The position numbers and the translations under genes are program-made. Below are positions 18,114 through 25,954 of a DNA stretch of 64,000 nt, in pieces (the stretch's first letter is position 1; every line of letters starts with the position of its first letter). The stretch is from Myxococcales bacterium. Its GTDB lineage: Bacteria; Myxococcota_A; UBA9160; SMWR01. The notes under the pieces are model-generated. The model searched no databases, was not told where the DNA came from, and saw only the letters and a list, made by a program, of their open reading frames with translations. The stretch lies in the NCBI GenBank assembly GCA_022561775.1, contig JADFQO010000009.1, positions 28,496 to 92,495 of the forward strand. Reading direction: 5' to 3'.

Positions 18114-19373
18114 ATGCCGCAGTCACCAGCAGGCGATGCGCCTTCGGCGTGGATCATCGGAAATCAACACTCTCCCGAGGTCCGGGTGTGGGCGCTCAGC
18201 GCCTCGGACCGCCACCGCCGCCTTCTCGCGAGAGCCGGCTGCGAATTGATTCGCACGCTCGACGCGAACGAAAATCCGGGCGATCCGCAAGCGCCGAGCG
18301 TGATGATCGTTCGGTCCGACGCAATCCTCGACGAGCGGCTCGTCGAGAGCTTGTTCGCGGCTCGAAACACGATACTCGTCGCCAAGCGTACGCGAGACCG
18401 CGAGTGGGGGGGACCCGTGGCGGCCCACGTGGATTCCGCGCACGCCGCCGAGACCCTCGACACGCTGCGGCTCGCCGCGCAAGACGAGCGGCCCTCGACA
18501 GCCGAGGGTGAGTGGCCAACCCCAGCGGCCGGCATCCGACTCGCAGCGCCGGGCGACCTCACGCCCGCCTACTCGGCGAGGCTTCGCAAGTTCGACCCGC
18601 CGTACATCTATCCCGCGTGTGCCGAGAGGATCCGCGAGATCGAAGACCGCATCTTCCAGTCGTCGTACAAGGGTGTCACCGACCTGATCACCAAGTGGCT
18701 CTGGCCGCGCCCGGCAGCGGCTGTCGTCCGCGTGCTGGCGCGCGCTGAGATCCAGCCAAACGCGGTAACGGCGTTGAGCTGGCTGTTCGCGATTGCCGCT
18801 GGGGTGTTCTTCTGGAGGGGTTGGTTCGCGTTCGGCTTGGCCTGCGGCTGGCTGATGACGTTTCTCGACACCGTCGACGGCAAACTCGCGCGCGTCACGT
18901 TGACGTCGAGCCGATTTGGGCACATCTTCGACCACGCCCTCGACCTCATTCACCCACCACTCTGGTACCTCGCTTGGGGCATCGGTAGTTCGGGGAGCAT
19001 CGACGCCGCCACGATCGTGGTCATCGCGGGTTATCTGCTCGGGCGCGGCCTCGAGGGGTTCTTCATCCTCGCATTCAAGATCGAAACCCACTGTTGGCGG
19101 CCGATTGACTCGCTTTTCCGCACGATCACGGCCCGCCGCAATCCGAACCTGTTGCTGCTCACCGTGGGAACCCTGGGCGGGCGCCCCGATCTCGGGCTCG
19201 TGATGGTCGCGATCTGGACTGTCGTATGTATGGGCTTCCACATCGAGCGAATCCTGCAAGCGCTGTTCGAGCGGTCTCGCGGAATTCGAATCGAATGCTG
19301 GGACGAGACGTCTCACCCAGCGCGGGAACCATCGCGCGACGGATCGCGGCCGGATCCCGAGGGTGTCCATTGA
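18114..19373 (+). CDS. CDP-alcohol phosphotransferase with degenerate N-terminal nucleotidyltransferase-like domain
   Basis: 419 residues. Residues of about 252-277 carry the complete CDP-alcohol phosphotransferase signature: D-x-x-D-G-x-x-A-R, then G and two further aspartates (LDTVDGKLAR, FGHIFDHALD). This lies in a block of membrane helices. The enzyme joins a CDP-activated partner to an alcohol to make a phospholipid. The first about 125 residues resemble a nucleotidyltransferase fold (VMIVRSDAILDERLVESL) but lack the glycine-rich nucleotide loop. It starts divergently from the metallophosphatase across 110 bp and overlaps the next gene at its stop, so it heads a tight four-gene unit ending at 22419. 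Confidence 0.85.
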   Translation: MPQSPAGDAPSAWIIGNQHSPEVRVWALSASDRHRRLLARAGCELIRTLDANENPGDPQAPSVMIVRSDAILDERLVESLFAARNTILVAKRTRDREWGGPVAAHVDSAHAAETLDTLRLAAQDERPSTAEGEWPTPAAGIRLAAPGDLTPAYSARLRKFDPPYIYPACAERIREIEDRIFQSSYKGVTDLITKWLWPRPAAAVVRVLARAEIQPNAVTALSWLFAIAAGVFFWRGWFAFGLACGWLMTFLDTVDGKLARVTLTSSRFGHIFDHALDLIHPPLWYLAWGIGSSGSIDAATIVVIAGYLLGRGLEGFFILAFKIETHCWRPIDSLFRTITARRNPNLLLLTVGTLGGRPDLGLVMVAIWTVVCMGFHIERILQALFERSRGIRIECWDETSHPAREPSRDGSRPDPEGVH

Positions 19374-20479
19374 GATTACGAACAAGCGCGCCAGCGTACG
19401 AGCAGAGTCAACACCGACTGCCACACTGGAGCCGATGGGTGGCCCGCGCATTCGCGGTCGCCGTTTCGCTCGCGCCGTTGGCCGCGATGGCGGTCGTACG
19501 GGGAGACCGGTCGTCGCATCTTTCCGATGGCGACTCGGCGTCGGAGTACTGGGACATCGTCGCTCACTTCGACTCGAACCATCACTTGTTCGCTCGGTTC
19601 CTGATCACCAACGAAGGTCCCGGTGATCGAACAGCGATCGCGACCTGGCAACTCATCGATCCGAACGGGAAGCGGACCGAATTCCGCAATGGCCGGCGCA
19701 AGAAGCGTTGGACGCTCAGCCCGGACGGCGACAGCATCCGAATCGGATCGAGTCTCTTCGATCAGAGCGGATCGGTGCACCGGCTCGAATACGACAGCAC
19801 GAAACGTGGAATCCGCGTCGCGTTTCAATATTCGCCAAGAGGACCGGTGGGTTGGGTTGATGCCGCGTCCGACCGCTACTCGTTCGACCTACTGGAATTG
19901 GCGACCCCGGTGACCGGGACCATCTGGCTCAAGGGGATGAGCGCGACCGCTTCCGTGAGCGGAACGATCTCTATCACCCACACCTGGATGGAAAAGAGCG
20001 AGGCGGACCTCACGCTGCGGAGGATCGACTTCTCGTCCACCGGAAGTGATCCGTCCGTCTACCTCTCGGATCGCACAGCGCCATCCGGGGAGCGCGAGCG
20101 CTGGCTGGTCGTCGCGCGCGATGGCGAGTTGCTGGTTCAAACCGCTGACTTCCAGCTCGCCCTTGCCGATCCGCCAAGGCATGAGAGGGGTGATTACCCC
20201 ACACCCAGCGAGCTGCGGATCAGCGGTCCGCAGATCGAGGGCACGATTTGGAGCGGCTCGACGCTCGCCGAGATCGACCCATTGAGGGCGATTCCCCAAC
20301 CCTTTCGATTCCTGTTATCGTTCAAGCTGCGCCCCCACCAAGCGTGGGCGCGCGCATCGTTCGAGGTCAGGCTGCTGCCGAAGCAGGGCACCCCGGAAAT
20401 TGTGCTAAAGGGTTCTGGCATCACGACGATTACGTACACCAATCCCCTTCCCCCAAAAGTCACGCGACTCGGAAACTAG
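19370..20479 (+). CDS. Exported beta-rich protein, possibly lipocalin/CrtC/Svf1-like
   Basis: 369 residues if the TTG at 19370 is used; that codon overlaps the stop of the phosphotransferase gene. An N-terminal hydrophobic segment (WVARAFAVAVSLAPLAAMAV) suggests export. The rest is beta-rich with repeated short strands and a block ISITHTWMEKS reminiscent of the H-x-W motif of CrtC/AttH/Svf1 lipocalin-like proteins, which bind hydrophobic molecules. I am not certain of the family. Its position, coupled to the lipid head-group transferase, suggests it handles a lipid product in the periplasm. Confidence 0.55.
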   Translation: MRLRTSAPAYEQSQHRLPHWSRWVARAFAVAVSLAPLAAMAVVRGDRSSHLSDGDSASEYWDIVAHFDSNHHLFARFLITNEGPGDRTAIATWQLIDPNGKRTEFRNGRRKKRWTLSPDGDSIRIGSSLFDQSGSVHRLEYDSTKRGIRVAFQYSPRGPVGWVDAASDRYSFDLLELATPVTGTIWLKGMSATASVSGTISITHTWMEKSEADLTLRRIDFSSTGSDPSVYLSDRTAPSGERERWLVVARDGELLVQTADFQLALADPPRHERGDYPTPSELRISGPQIEGTIWSGSTLAEIDPLRAIPQPFRFLLSFKLRPHQAWARASFEVRLLPKQGTPEIVLKGSGITTITYTNPLPPKVTRLGN

Positions 20480-20498
20480 CGTCTCAGGAGCGTAGTCC

Positions 20499-21455
20499 GT
20501 GCGAATCGGCTTATTGAACAATCTCCGCGCCGGCCGGAGCAACCCCAAGGTGAGGCGAATCCTTGGCCTGCTGAGGCACTACCCGGAAGTCGCGCATGTC
20601 GAGACGACGAGCGTTCGGTCGGTCCCCGAGGCCCTGGCGAGCCTCACGCGCCAGAAAGTCGAGCTGCTCGTGGTCAACGGGGGCGACGGCACGCTGCAAC
20701 ATACGCTGACGCAGATATTGACCAGCGATGATTTTCCGAGCATCCCGATGGTGGCGCCGCTGCGGGGCGGGCGCACGAACATGAGCGCGCTGGATATCGG
20801 CGCACACCGCGACCCCGTCAAGGGATTGCAGGGTTTATTGGAGGACGAAAAGGCGGGGCGAATCGAAGACCGACTGGTGGACCGCCCGCTGCTGCGCGTC
20901 GAGACGCTGCGAGATCGCAGAATCCACTATGGATTCTTCTTCGGCGCCGGAATGATCCATCGAGCGATCGACCTCACCCACAGCATGTTTCCGCATGGCA
21001 GGAGTCAGGGCTCCTTCGGCGCGGGCATCGTGACTGCGGGATTGATCATGCGAACGATCGCCAAGCGTCGTGGCGGTGTGCTGACGCCCGACAAGGCCCA
21101 GATCATGCTCGACGGTGAACACGTCGAGGGCGGAGAGTTCACGCTGATCATCGCGTCCAGCCTGCGGCGGCTGTTTCTCAGGATCAATCCCTTCTGGGGT
21201 CGCGAAAAAGCTCCGGTTCGATTCACCGCAATGGCCAGCGGCTGCGAGCGCACCGCCATGGCCGTGCCCGGAATCCTGCGCGGCAAACCCAGGCCCTTCG
21301 TACGACCCGCTGCGGGCTATACGAGCCGCAACGTCGAGGTCGCCGAACTCCGGATCGACGCTGGATTTACCGTCGATGGGGAGACCATCCAGCCGCGAAG
21401 CGGCGAAATCGTCCGCATCTCCGGCGACCGGCGCGTCCGCTTCGTCCGCGCCTGA
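20499..21455 (+). CDS. Diacylglycerol kinase-family lipid kinase
   Basis: 318 residues, GTG start with a CAGGAG ribosome site at 20485. The ATP-binding GGDGT motif is at residues 61-65, and the C-terminal half follows the DAGK/YegS/sphingosine-kinase plan. These enzymes phosphorylate diacylglycerol or a related lipid alcohol, giving phosphatidate, the substrate of CDP-DAG synthases. It is 19 bp after the exported protein and 7 bp before the Tam41-like gene, which would use its product. Confidence 0.85.
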   Translation: MRIGLLNNLRAGRSNPKVRRILGLLRHYPEVAHVETTSVRSVPEALASLTRQKVELLVVNGGDGTLQHTLTQILTSDDFPSIPMVAPLRGGRTNMSALDIGAHRDPVKGLQGLLEDEKAGRIEDRLVDRPLLRVETLRDRRIHYGFFFGAGMIHRAIDLTHSMFPHGRSQGSFGAGIVTAGLIMRTIAKRRGGVLTPDKAQIMLDGEHVEGGEFTLIIASSLRRLFLRINPFWGREKAPVRFTAMASGCERTAMAVPGILRGKPRPFVRPAAGYTSRNVEVAELRIDAGFTVDGETIQPRSGEIVRISGDRRVRFVRA

Positions 21456-21462
21456 GGGCTCG

Positions 21463-22419
21463 GTGGGCGCCCCGCCCCCCGATCTCGAGGCGTTCGTCAG
21501 AGCCGAGCTCTTCCAACCCGCGCCAACCGCCGCAAAGCAGCTAAGCGATGAGATCTTGCGACGCCACGGCAGCGCGGTCGCGGCTGTTCTCTTCTATGGC
21601 TCCTGTCTGCGCCGGCGCACGAGCGAAGGGGTGCTCGACTTCTACGTACTCGTCGACAGATACCGCGACGCCTACCGTTCGCGCCTGCTCGCCTGGGCGA
21701 ATGCGGCCCTTCCTCCGAACGTCTTCTACCTGGAGATCGAATCTGAACTCGGCCCGCTGCGCTGCAAATACGCGGTGATCTCGCTGAGAGACTTCGAGCG
21801 GGGCGCGAGGCCCGGCGGATTGCGCTCGGGCATCTGGGCGCGCTTCTGTCAGCCCGCGCTGGCCGTTCATCTGTGCGACGACCGCGCGCGCGAAGCGGTG
21901 GTTGCTGCCGTTGTGGAATCGACCGTCACGGCCGTTGCTCGAACCCTCTACGAACTTCCCGCCCGCAACGGATCGACCCGATTCACGACAGCCGCACTCT
22001 GGCAGCAGGTGCTGCAGGGAACCTACTCGGCGGAGCTTCGGCCCGAGGCTCCAGAAACCATCCAGAACCTCTACCAAGCGGATCCCGAACGGTACGACCG
22101 GGCGGCGCGGGCCGTGCTCGCGAGACTGGGCGCACCCGTGCGCAGCGCGGGCGCCGAGATCGAAGCGATCCTGCCGGCCGATTCGGAGGCGTGGACGCGG
22201 CGAGATTGGAGCCGGCTGCGCGCGTTGGCAAAATTGCTCTACTTCGTTCAGCTACTCAAGAGCGCGGCGACTTTCGGCGACTGGCTACCCTACGTGCTCT
22301 GGAAACTGGAGCGGCACACCGGAAAGAAGATCGTCCCGAGCGAGCGGCAGCGCCGTTACCCCTTCCTCTTCGGGTGGCCCCTGCTGCTCAGACTTCTCTG
22401 GCAACGCGACTTGCGCTGA
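21463..22419 (+). CDS. Tam41-like phosphatidate cytidylyltransferase (candidate CDP-DAG synthase)
   Basis: 318 residues from the GTG at 21463 (GAGG ribosome site just upstream); an ATG at 21376 would overlap the kinase gene. From memory of yeast Tam41 I match several blocks in order: YGS at residues 45-47, DFYVLVD at 59-65 for the catalytic acidic residues, KYAVIS at 102-107 (KYGVVS in Tam41), TYSAELRPE at 187-195 for SYAGDIR, and the IQNLY segment. The late KSAATFGDWLPYVLWK (266-281) corresponds to its amphipathic membrane-binding end. Tam41 makes CDP-diacylglycerol in mitochondria and differs in fold from integral-membrane CdsA. Position directly after a lipid kinase supports the call. Its 3' end overlaps the convergent desaturase by 32 bp. 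Confidence 0.68.
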   Translation: MGAPPPDLEAFVRAELFQPAPTAAKQLSDEILRRHGSAVAAVLFYGSCLRRRTSEGVLDFYVLVDRYRDAYRSRLLAWANAALPPNVFYLEIESELGPLRCKYAVISLRDFERGARPGGLRSGIWARFCQPALAVHLCDDRAREAVVAAVVESTVTAVARTLYELPARNGSTRFTTAALWQQVLQGTYSAELRPEAPETIQNLYQADPERYDRAARAVLARLGAPVRSAGAEIEAILPADSEAWTRRDWSRLRALAKLLYFVQLLKSAATFGDWLPYVLWKLERHTGKKIVPSERQRRYPFLFGWPLLLRLLWQRDLR

Positions 22420-23479
22420 AGCGCGCCCGAGGCGGGGCCGTCGCGTTTCGCCAGATCCCGCGGAGTGTACCGACGCCGTCCCTCAGCGTCGCTCGGTAAG
22501 GGGCGTTCTGCGGCAGTTCGGCCAGCAGCCGGCGGTGAACGAGTCCCAGGCTGTGGTAGGGGATGAACGGAAGATAGTGATGCAGCGCGTGGAAGCGAAG
22601 CCCTACCGGTGCAATCAAGACAGTGAGGATCGGCCAACCCCGTAGATTGATGGAGTCGAGGAGCTGAGCCTCGGCATCCATCATCTCGCCCTCGTTCTCG
22701 TAGCCGTGCGCGACGAGCGTTCGCAGCTGATTCACCGAGAGAATGCCGCCGGTGATGATCCACCACTGGGCGATCCATTCGATCGGGATCCAGCCCGAGA
22801 TCACCGCGCCGAACACCGCCCATACGAATACGGCTGCAGCAGCTTCCTGGGCATCCCAGCGTTTGCAGTGCTCGCCCTTGGGCATCGGGCGGACGTAGCT
22901 GGCATTGATCACGAGCGTCGAGAGTTTGCCGATGACGAGCCGACGCAGCGGCGGGAAGAGTCGGGAGAGCGGACCGAGGACACCCCAGCGCAGCGGTAGA
23001 ACGAGTGGCAGCAAAGCCACGGTAACCACGAAGGTCACGATCCTCAGTCGGCTCCAGCGGGCGATCTGGGCATACTCGGGATCGTCGTTGGTCCCGAAAC
23101 CCATTCGCTTGTGGTGATCCATGTGCGAGCCGACATACATCAGGCTCGGGATCATGAGCGGAATGCCTACGATGAGGTTCCACACCAGCTCGAAGCCCGG
23201 AATCCGACCGCGCTTGAGATGGGAGAGTTCGTGGATGAACAGTGCAGCGCGCAGCAGCGCGAAGACGGCGACCAAGGTAGCGACAACGTACAGCAGCGAA
23301 CCGAAGGGCGCCCTCGCGCCGATTGCGAACGCCGACCATCCGACAAACGCGAAAGTCAGCAGATCGCTCCAATAGATGATCCGACTCGACACGAAGTCGG
23401 GTCCGATCTCCTTGACGATCTCTCTCACGTTCAACGTCTGGCGCGCGCGCCTTGGCGGCGCAAGCGAAACGTCACTCAT
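22388..23479 (-). CDS. Membrane fatty-acid desaturase
   Basis: 363 residues from the ATG at 23479; the open frame reaches 23584 but the extra 35 residues look non-coding. Three histidine boxes of the membrane di-iron family are present: HELSH, HMDHH and HALHH, with four hydrophobic helices between them. Such enzymes introduce double bonds or hydroxyls into acyl chains using O2. The 32-bp tail-to-tail overlap with the Tam41-like gene and the lipid context suggest it modifies membrane acyl chains. Confidence 0.82.
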   Translation of the reverse strand: MSDVSLAPPRRARQTLNVREIVKEIGPDFVSSRIIYWSDLLTFAFVGWSAFAIGARAPFGSLLYVVATLVAVFALLRAALFIHELSHLKRGRIPGFELVWNLIVGIPLMIPSLMYVGSHMDHHKRMGFGTNDDPEYAQIARWSRLRIVTFVVTVALLPLVLPLRWGVLGPLSRLFPPLRRLVIGKLSTLVINASYVRPMPKGEHCKRWDAQEAAAAVFVWAVFGAVISGWIPIEWIAQWWIITGGILSVNQLRTLVAHGYENEGEMMDAEAQLLDSINLRGWPILTVLIAPVGLRFHALHHYLPFIPYHSLGLVHRRLLAELPQNAPYRATLRDGVGTLRGIWRNATAPPRARFSASRVAREV

Positions 23480-23724
23480 TGAGATCTCGTTGCTCCTGGT
23501 TGAATTCGCTGGATGGCTCCGCCACTTGGCGGCTCCCATCCAATCTCCCCCGGGCCCGGCAGCGGGCAACGATACATCAATCACCTCGGGCTCAACACCG
23601 CGAAAATCATGAAACTGTTGGCGTTAAGCCCCGGTTCGAAACGCCAGGCCGTCTAGCCAGAGCATCCGCTTTCGGCCGACCGGATCCAAATCTCAAGCCG
23701 CCCGGCGCGCCCCGGGCTGGCGCC

Positions 23725-24264
23725 TCAGCGCTGCTGACCCTCGGCGCGGCGGGCGAGATCCAGCGTGCTCGCGATGTCGAAGACCACGCGATCGCCGACC
23801 CGAAGGCCGATTTCGTCCAATCTGCCTCCCGCAGTCTCGATCGCGAACCCCGCGGGGGCAGCGCTCCGGTATACGCGCAACCTCGAATCGTACTCGCTCC
23901 GGCTCTCACCGGGCCGACGGGGCAGTTCGGGTCGCATCTCGTGGATCGCCACCACCTCGCCCGAAAAGTCGAGGAACGCGACGTCGAGCGGGATACCACA
24001 ATCCCGCATCACCATGGCCCGGGGGCTCTCGACCGTGTTCACGAACAGCATGCCGCCGTTGGGCTCGATCGAGAGGCGGCCAGAAAGCCCCTCGTGGCGG
24101 GAAGCGGCGTCGAGCGCGAGTTCCAGCTTGAAGGGCTCACCCGCGATCTCGACCCAAAGCGATTCGGGCAGTTCCGGCGGGGTTTTCGGCGGCGACTCCG
24201 AATCCGCACAGGCGAGCACGATCACGGCCAGCAGAGGGAAAATCGCGTTGCGGAAGTCGCTCAA
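23725..24264 (-). CDS. DUF192 family lipoprotein
   Basis: A TTG start at 24264, with GAGG 8 nt upstream, gives 179 residues with a clean lipoprotein signal (lipobox VLAC, Cys19); an ATG at 24318 would add 18 poorly fitting residues. The body has the DUF192 pattern: RHEGLSGR, GMLFVN, MVMRDCGIPLDVAFLD, VVAIHEM and a late AGFAIETAGG. DUF192 proteins are small secreted or lipid-anchored domains of unknown function. It is divergent from the SDR gene across a short gap. Confidence 0.82.
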   Translation of the reverse strand: MSDFRNAIFPLLAVIVLACADSESPPKTPPELPESLWVEIAGEPFKLELALDAASRHEGLSGRLSIEPNGGMLFVNTVESPRAMVMRDCGIPLDVAFLDFSGEVVAIHEMRPELPRRPGESRSEYDSRLRVYRSAAPAGFAIETAGGRLDEIGLRVGDRVVFDIASTLDLARRAEGQQR

Positions 24265-24339
24265 AGCGGGCGCCTCGCTGATGGAACCGGGGAGTTCGAT
24301 GGTAGGATCGATTCGCAATTTGGGAGAGTGAACCGACCC

Positions 24340-25143
24340 TTGAAACCATCCGTCCTGATCACCGGCGCATCATCGGGTATCGGCGCCGTAGCTGCCGAGC
24401 ATCTGCTCGCGAGGGGCTTCGAGGTCTTCGGAACCAGCCGAGATCCCAGCTCGCTGGGTTCGGCTGCCCCGGCGGTTCACTGGATCGCGATGGACGTCCG
24501 CAGCGAGGAGTCCGTGGTCGCCGGTTTCGCCCAGATCGCGAGCCGGGTGAAGCAGCTCGACGCGATGGTTTGCAATGCGGGCTACGGGGTGTATGGCAGC
24601 GTCGAGGAACTCAGCGTCGAGGACGCCCAGGCGCAGTTCGACACCAACTTCTTCGGTACGCTTCGAACCCTGCGCGCGGGGATACCCGGCATGCGCGAGG
24701 CTCGGCGCGGCCGCATCGTGATCGTGAGTTCGCTCGCTGCCCATGCGCCAATCCCTTTCCAGGCGCATTACTCCGCCACCAAGGGCGCGATCGACGCGCT
24801 CGGCCTCGCGCTGCGCAACGAGCTGCACCCATTTGGTGTCAGAGTCTCCCTCGTCGAGCCGGGCGACATCAACACGGACTTCAACGACGCAATGGATTTT
24901 GGCGACCACCGAAACTCTCCGTACGGCGAGCGGATCCTCCGTTGCGAAGAGGTGATTCGCGAGTCGTTGCCAAAGGCGCCCGGCCCGGAAATCGTGGCGC
25001 GTGCCATCGAGCGCGCTCTGACCGCCCGACGGCCGAGGGTTCGGTACGCGGTGGGCCCCGATTCGTGGGGCACCCGTTTCGGAAGGCGCTTCCTGCCCGA
25101 TTCGCTCTTCCTGCGCTTCATCCGGTCCCACTTCAGGGTCTGA
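24340..25143 (+). CDS. Short-chain dehydrogenase/reductase
   Basis: About 267 residues. The Rossmann loop is ITGASSGIG, then CNAGYG, the catalytic serine in IVIVSSLAA and the YSATKGA motif with the catalytic Tyr and Lys. The TTG at 24340 is chosen because the GGGAG at 24322 sits at a usable distance from it and is too close to the alternative GTG at 24328. NAD(P)-dependent oxidoreduction of an alcohol or ketone is expected; substrate unknown. Confidence 0.88.
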   Translation: MKPSVLITGASSGIGAVAAEHLLARGFEVFGTSRDPSSLGSAAPAVHWIAMDVRSEESVVAGFAQIASRVKQLDAMVCNAGYGVYGSVEELSVEDAQAQFDTNFFGTLRTLRAGIPGMREARRGRIVIVSSLAAHAPIPFQAHYSATKGAIDALGLALRNELHPFGVRVSLVEPGDINTDFNDAMDFGDHRNSPYGERILRCEEVIRESLPKAPGPEIVARAIERALTARRPRVRYAVGPDSWGTRFGRRFLPDSLFLRFIRSHFRV

Positions 25144-25158
25144 ATCCCAGTTCCGCGA

Positions 25159-25809
25159 TCAGACGTCGGGAACGCGCCCGATTCGATACGCGCAGCGGCG
25201 GCCACCCGCGAGAATGTATTCGACGCGCTCAACAGGAATTCCCTTCCCGATCGCGGTCTTGAAGATCGAGAGTTCGTCTCGACACAGCGACGGACAGACC
25301 GCGGCGGCGGCGCAGATCGGGCAGTGATTCTCCACGAGAAGAAGCGTTCCGTCACGCTGCTTCGACCACTCCGCCATGAAGCCCTCAGCGCGCCGAAGCT
25401 TGGCAAGTGCTGCAACGCGTTTCTCGAGCGGGGCGTCACGGGGAGGAAGGGCTTTTCGGTAGCGCTTCAGCTGGGCGCGCGAGCGCGTGGCGACGAGTCG
25501 TTCGAGACCCTCGTCGCCGAATGCGCGCTCCATCGCATCGATGAGTTCGATCGCGAGGTCGGAGTGCGCATCCGGAAACGCCGCCTGGCCACGGGGCGCG
25601 AGCCGCCAGATGCGTCGTGGCCTCCCGACCCGGCAGCGCTCGTCGTCGAATGCCACCAACCCCGCTTCGGACAGCGTGTAGAGGTGCTGACGCACCGCCA
25701 TGGGCGTGACACGAATCCTGCGGGCGAGCTGCGAAGCGGTCTGCGGTCCCTTTTGCTTGAGGTGCAGCAGCACTTTGTCTCGGGTGCGCCGTTTTGCATC
25801 CCTCGCCAT
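25159..25809 (-). CDS. SufR-like winged-helix regulator with C-terminal cysteine cluster
   Basis: 216 residues. Residues of about 10-70 form a winged helix (SQLARRIRVTPMAVRQHLYTL). The C-terminal half has cysteines at 163, 166, 172, 176 and 206 in the arrangement of SufR/ArsR-like proteins that bind an iron-sulphur cluster and control Fe-S biogenesis genes. It is divergent from a GPH-type transporter across 145 bp and no suf operon is visible, so it may control a different target here. Redox or iron sensing is inference. Confidence 0.78.
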   Translation of the reverse strand: MARDAKRRTRDKVLLHLKQKGPQTASQLARRIRVTPMAVRQHLYTLSEAGLVAFDDERCRVGRPRRIWRLAPRGQAAFPDAHSDLAIELIDAMERAFGDEGLERLVATRSRAQLKRYRKALPPRDAPLEKRVAALAKLRRAEGFMAEWSKQRDGTLLLVENHCPICAAAAVCPSLCRDELSIFKTAIGKGIPVERVEYILAGGRRCAYRIGRVPDV

Positions 25810-25954
25810 TCGGCGAAGATACCCGCGCAGTGTTCTTTCGCCACGAGAAGCTCTCGTAACATTCGATAGCTTCTACGGGCCTTGCGGTTTCGCGTCGATG
25901 CGAAACCAAGGACGCCCAACGGCTCGAATCGCCCCGACCCGAGGAGTCACTTCG

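Noticed and set aside
18123..19451. Long minus-strand open frame of 442 codons opposite the CDP-alcohol phosphotransferase
   Set aside because: The plus-strand protein has a complete enzyme signature; the minus-strand translation is a shadow with Arg/Pro-rich low-complexity composition typical of GC-rich antisense frames.
23452..24327. Upstream extension of the SDR open frame
   Set aside because: It is antisense to the DUF192 gene and to the start of the desaturase; the Rossmann loop begins right after 24340.
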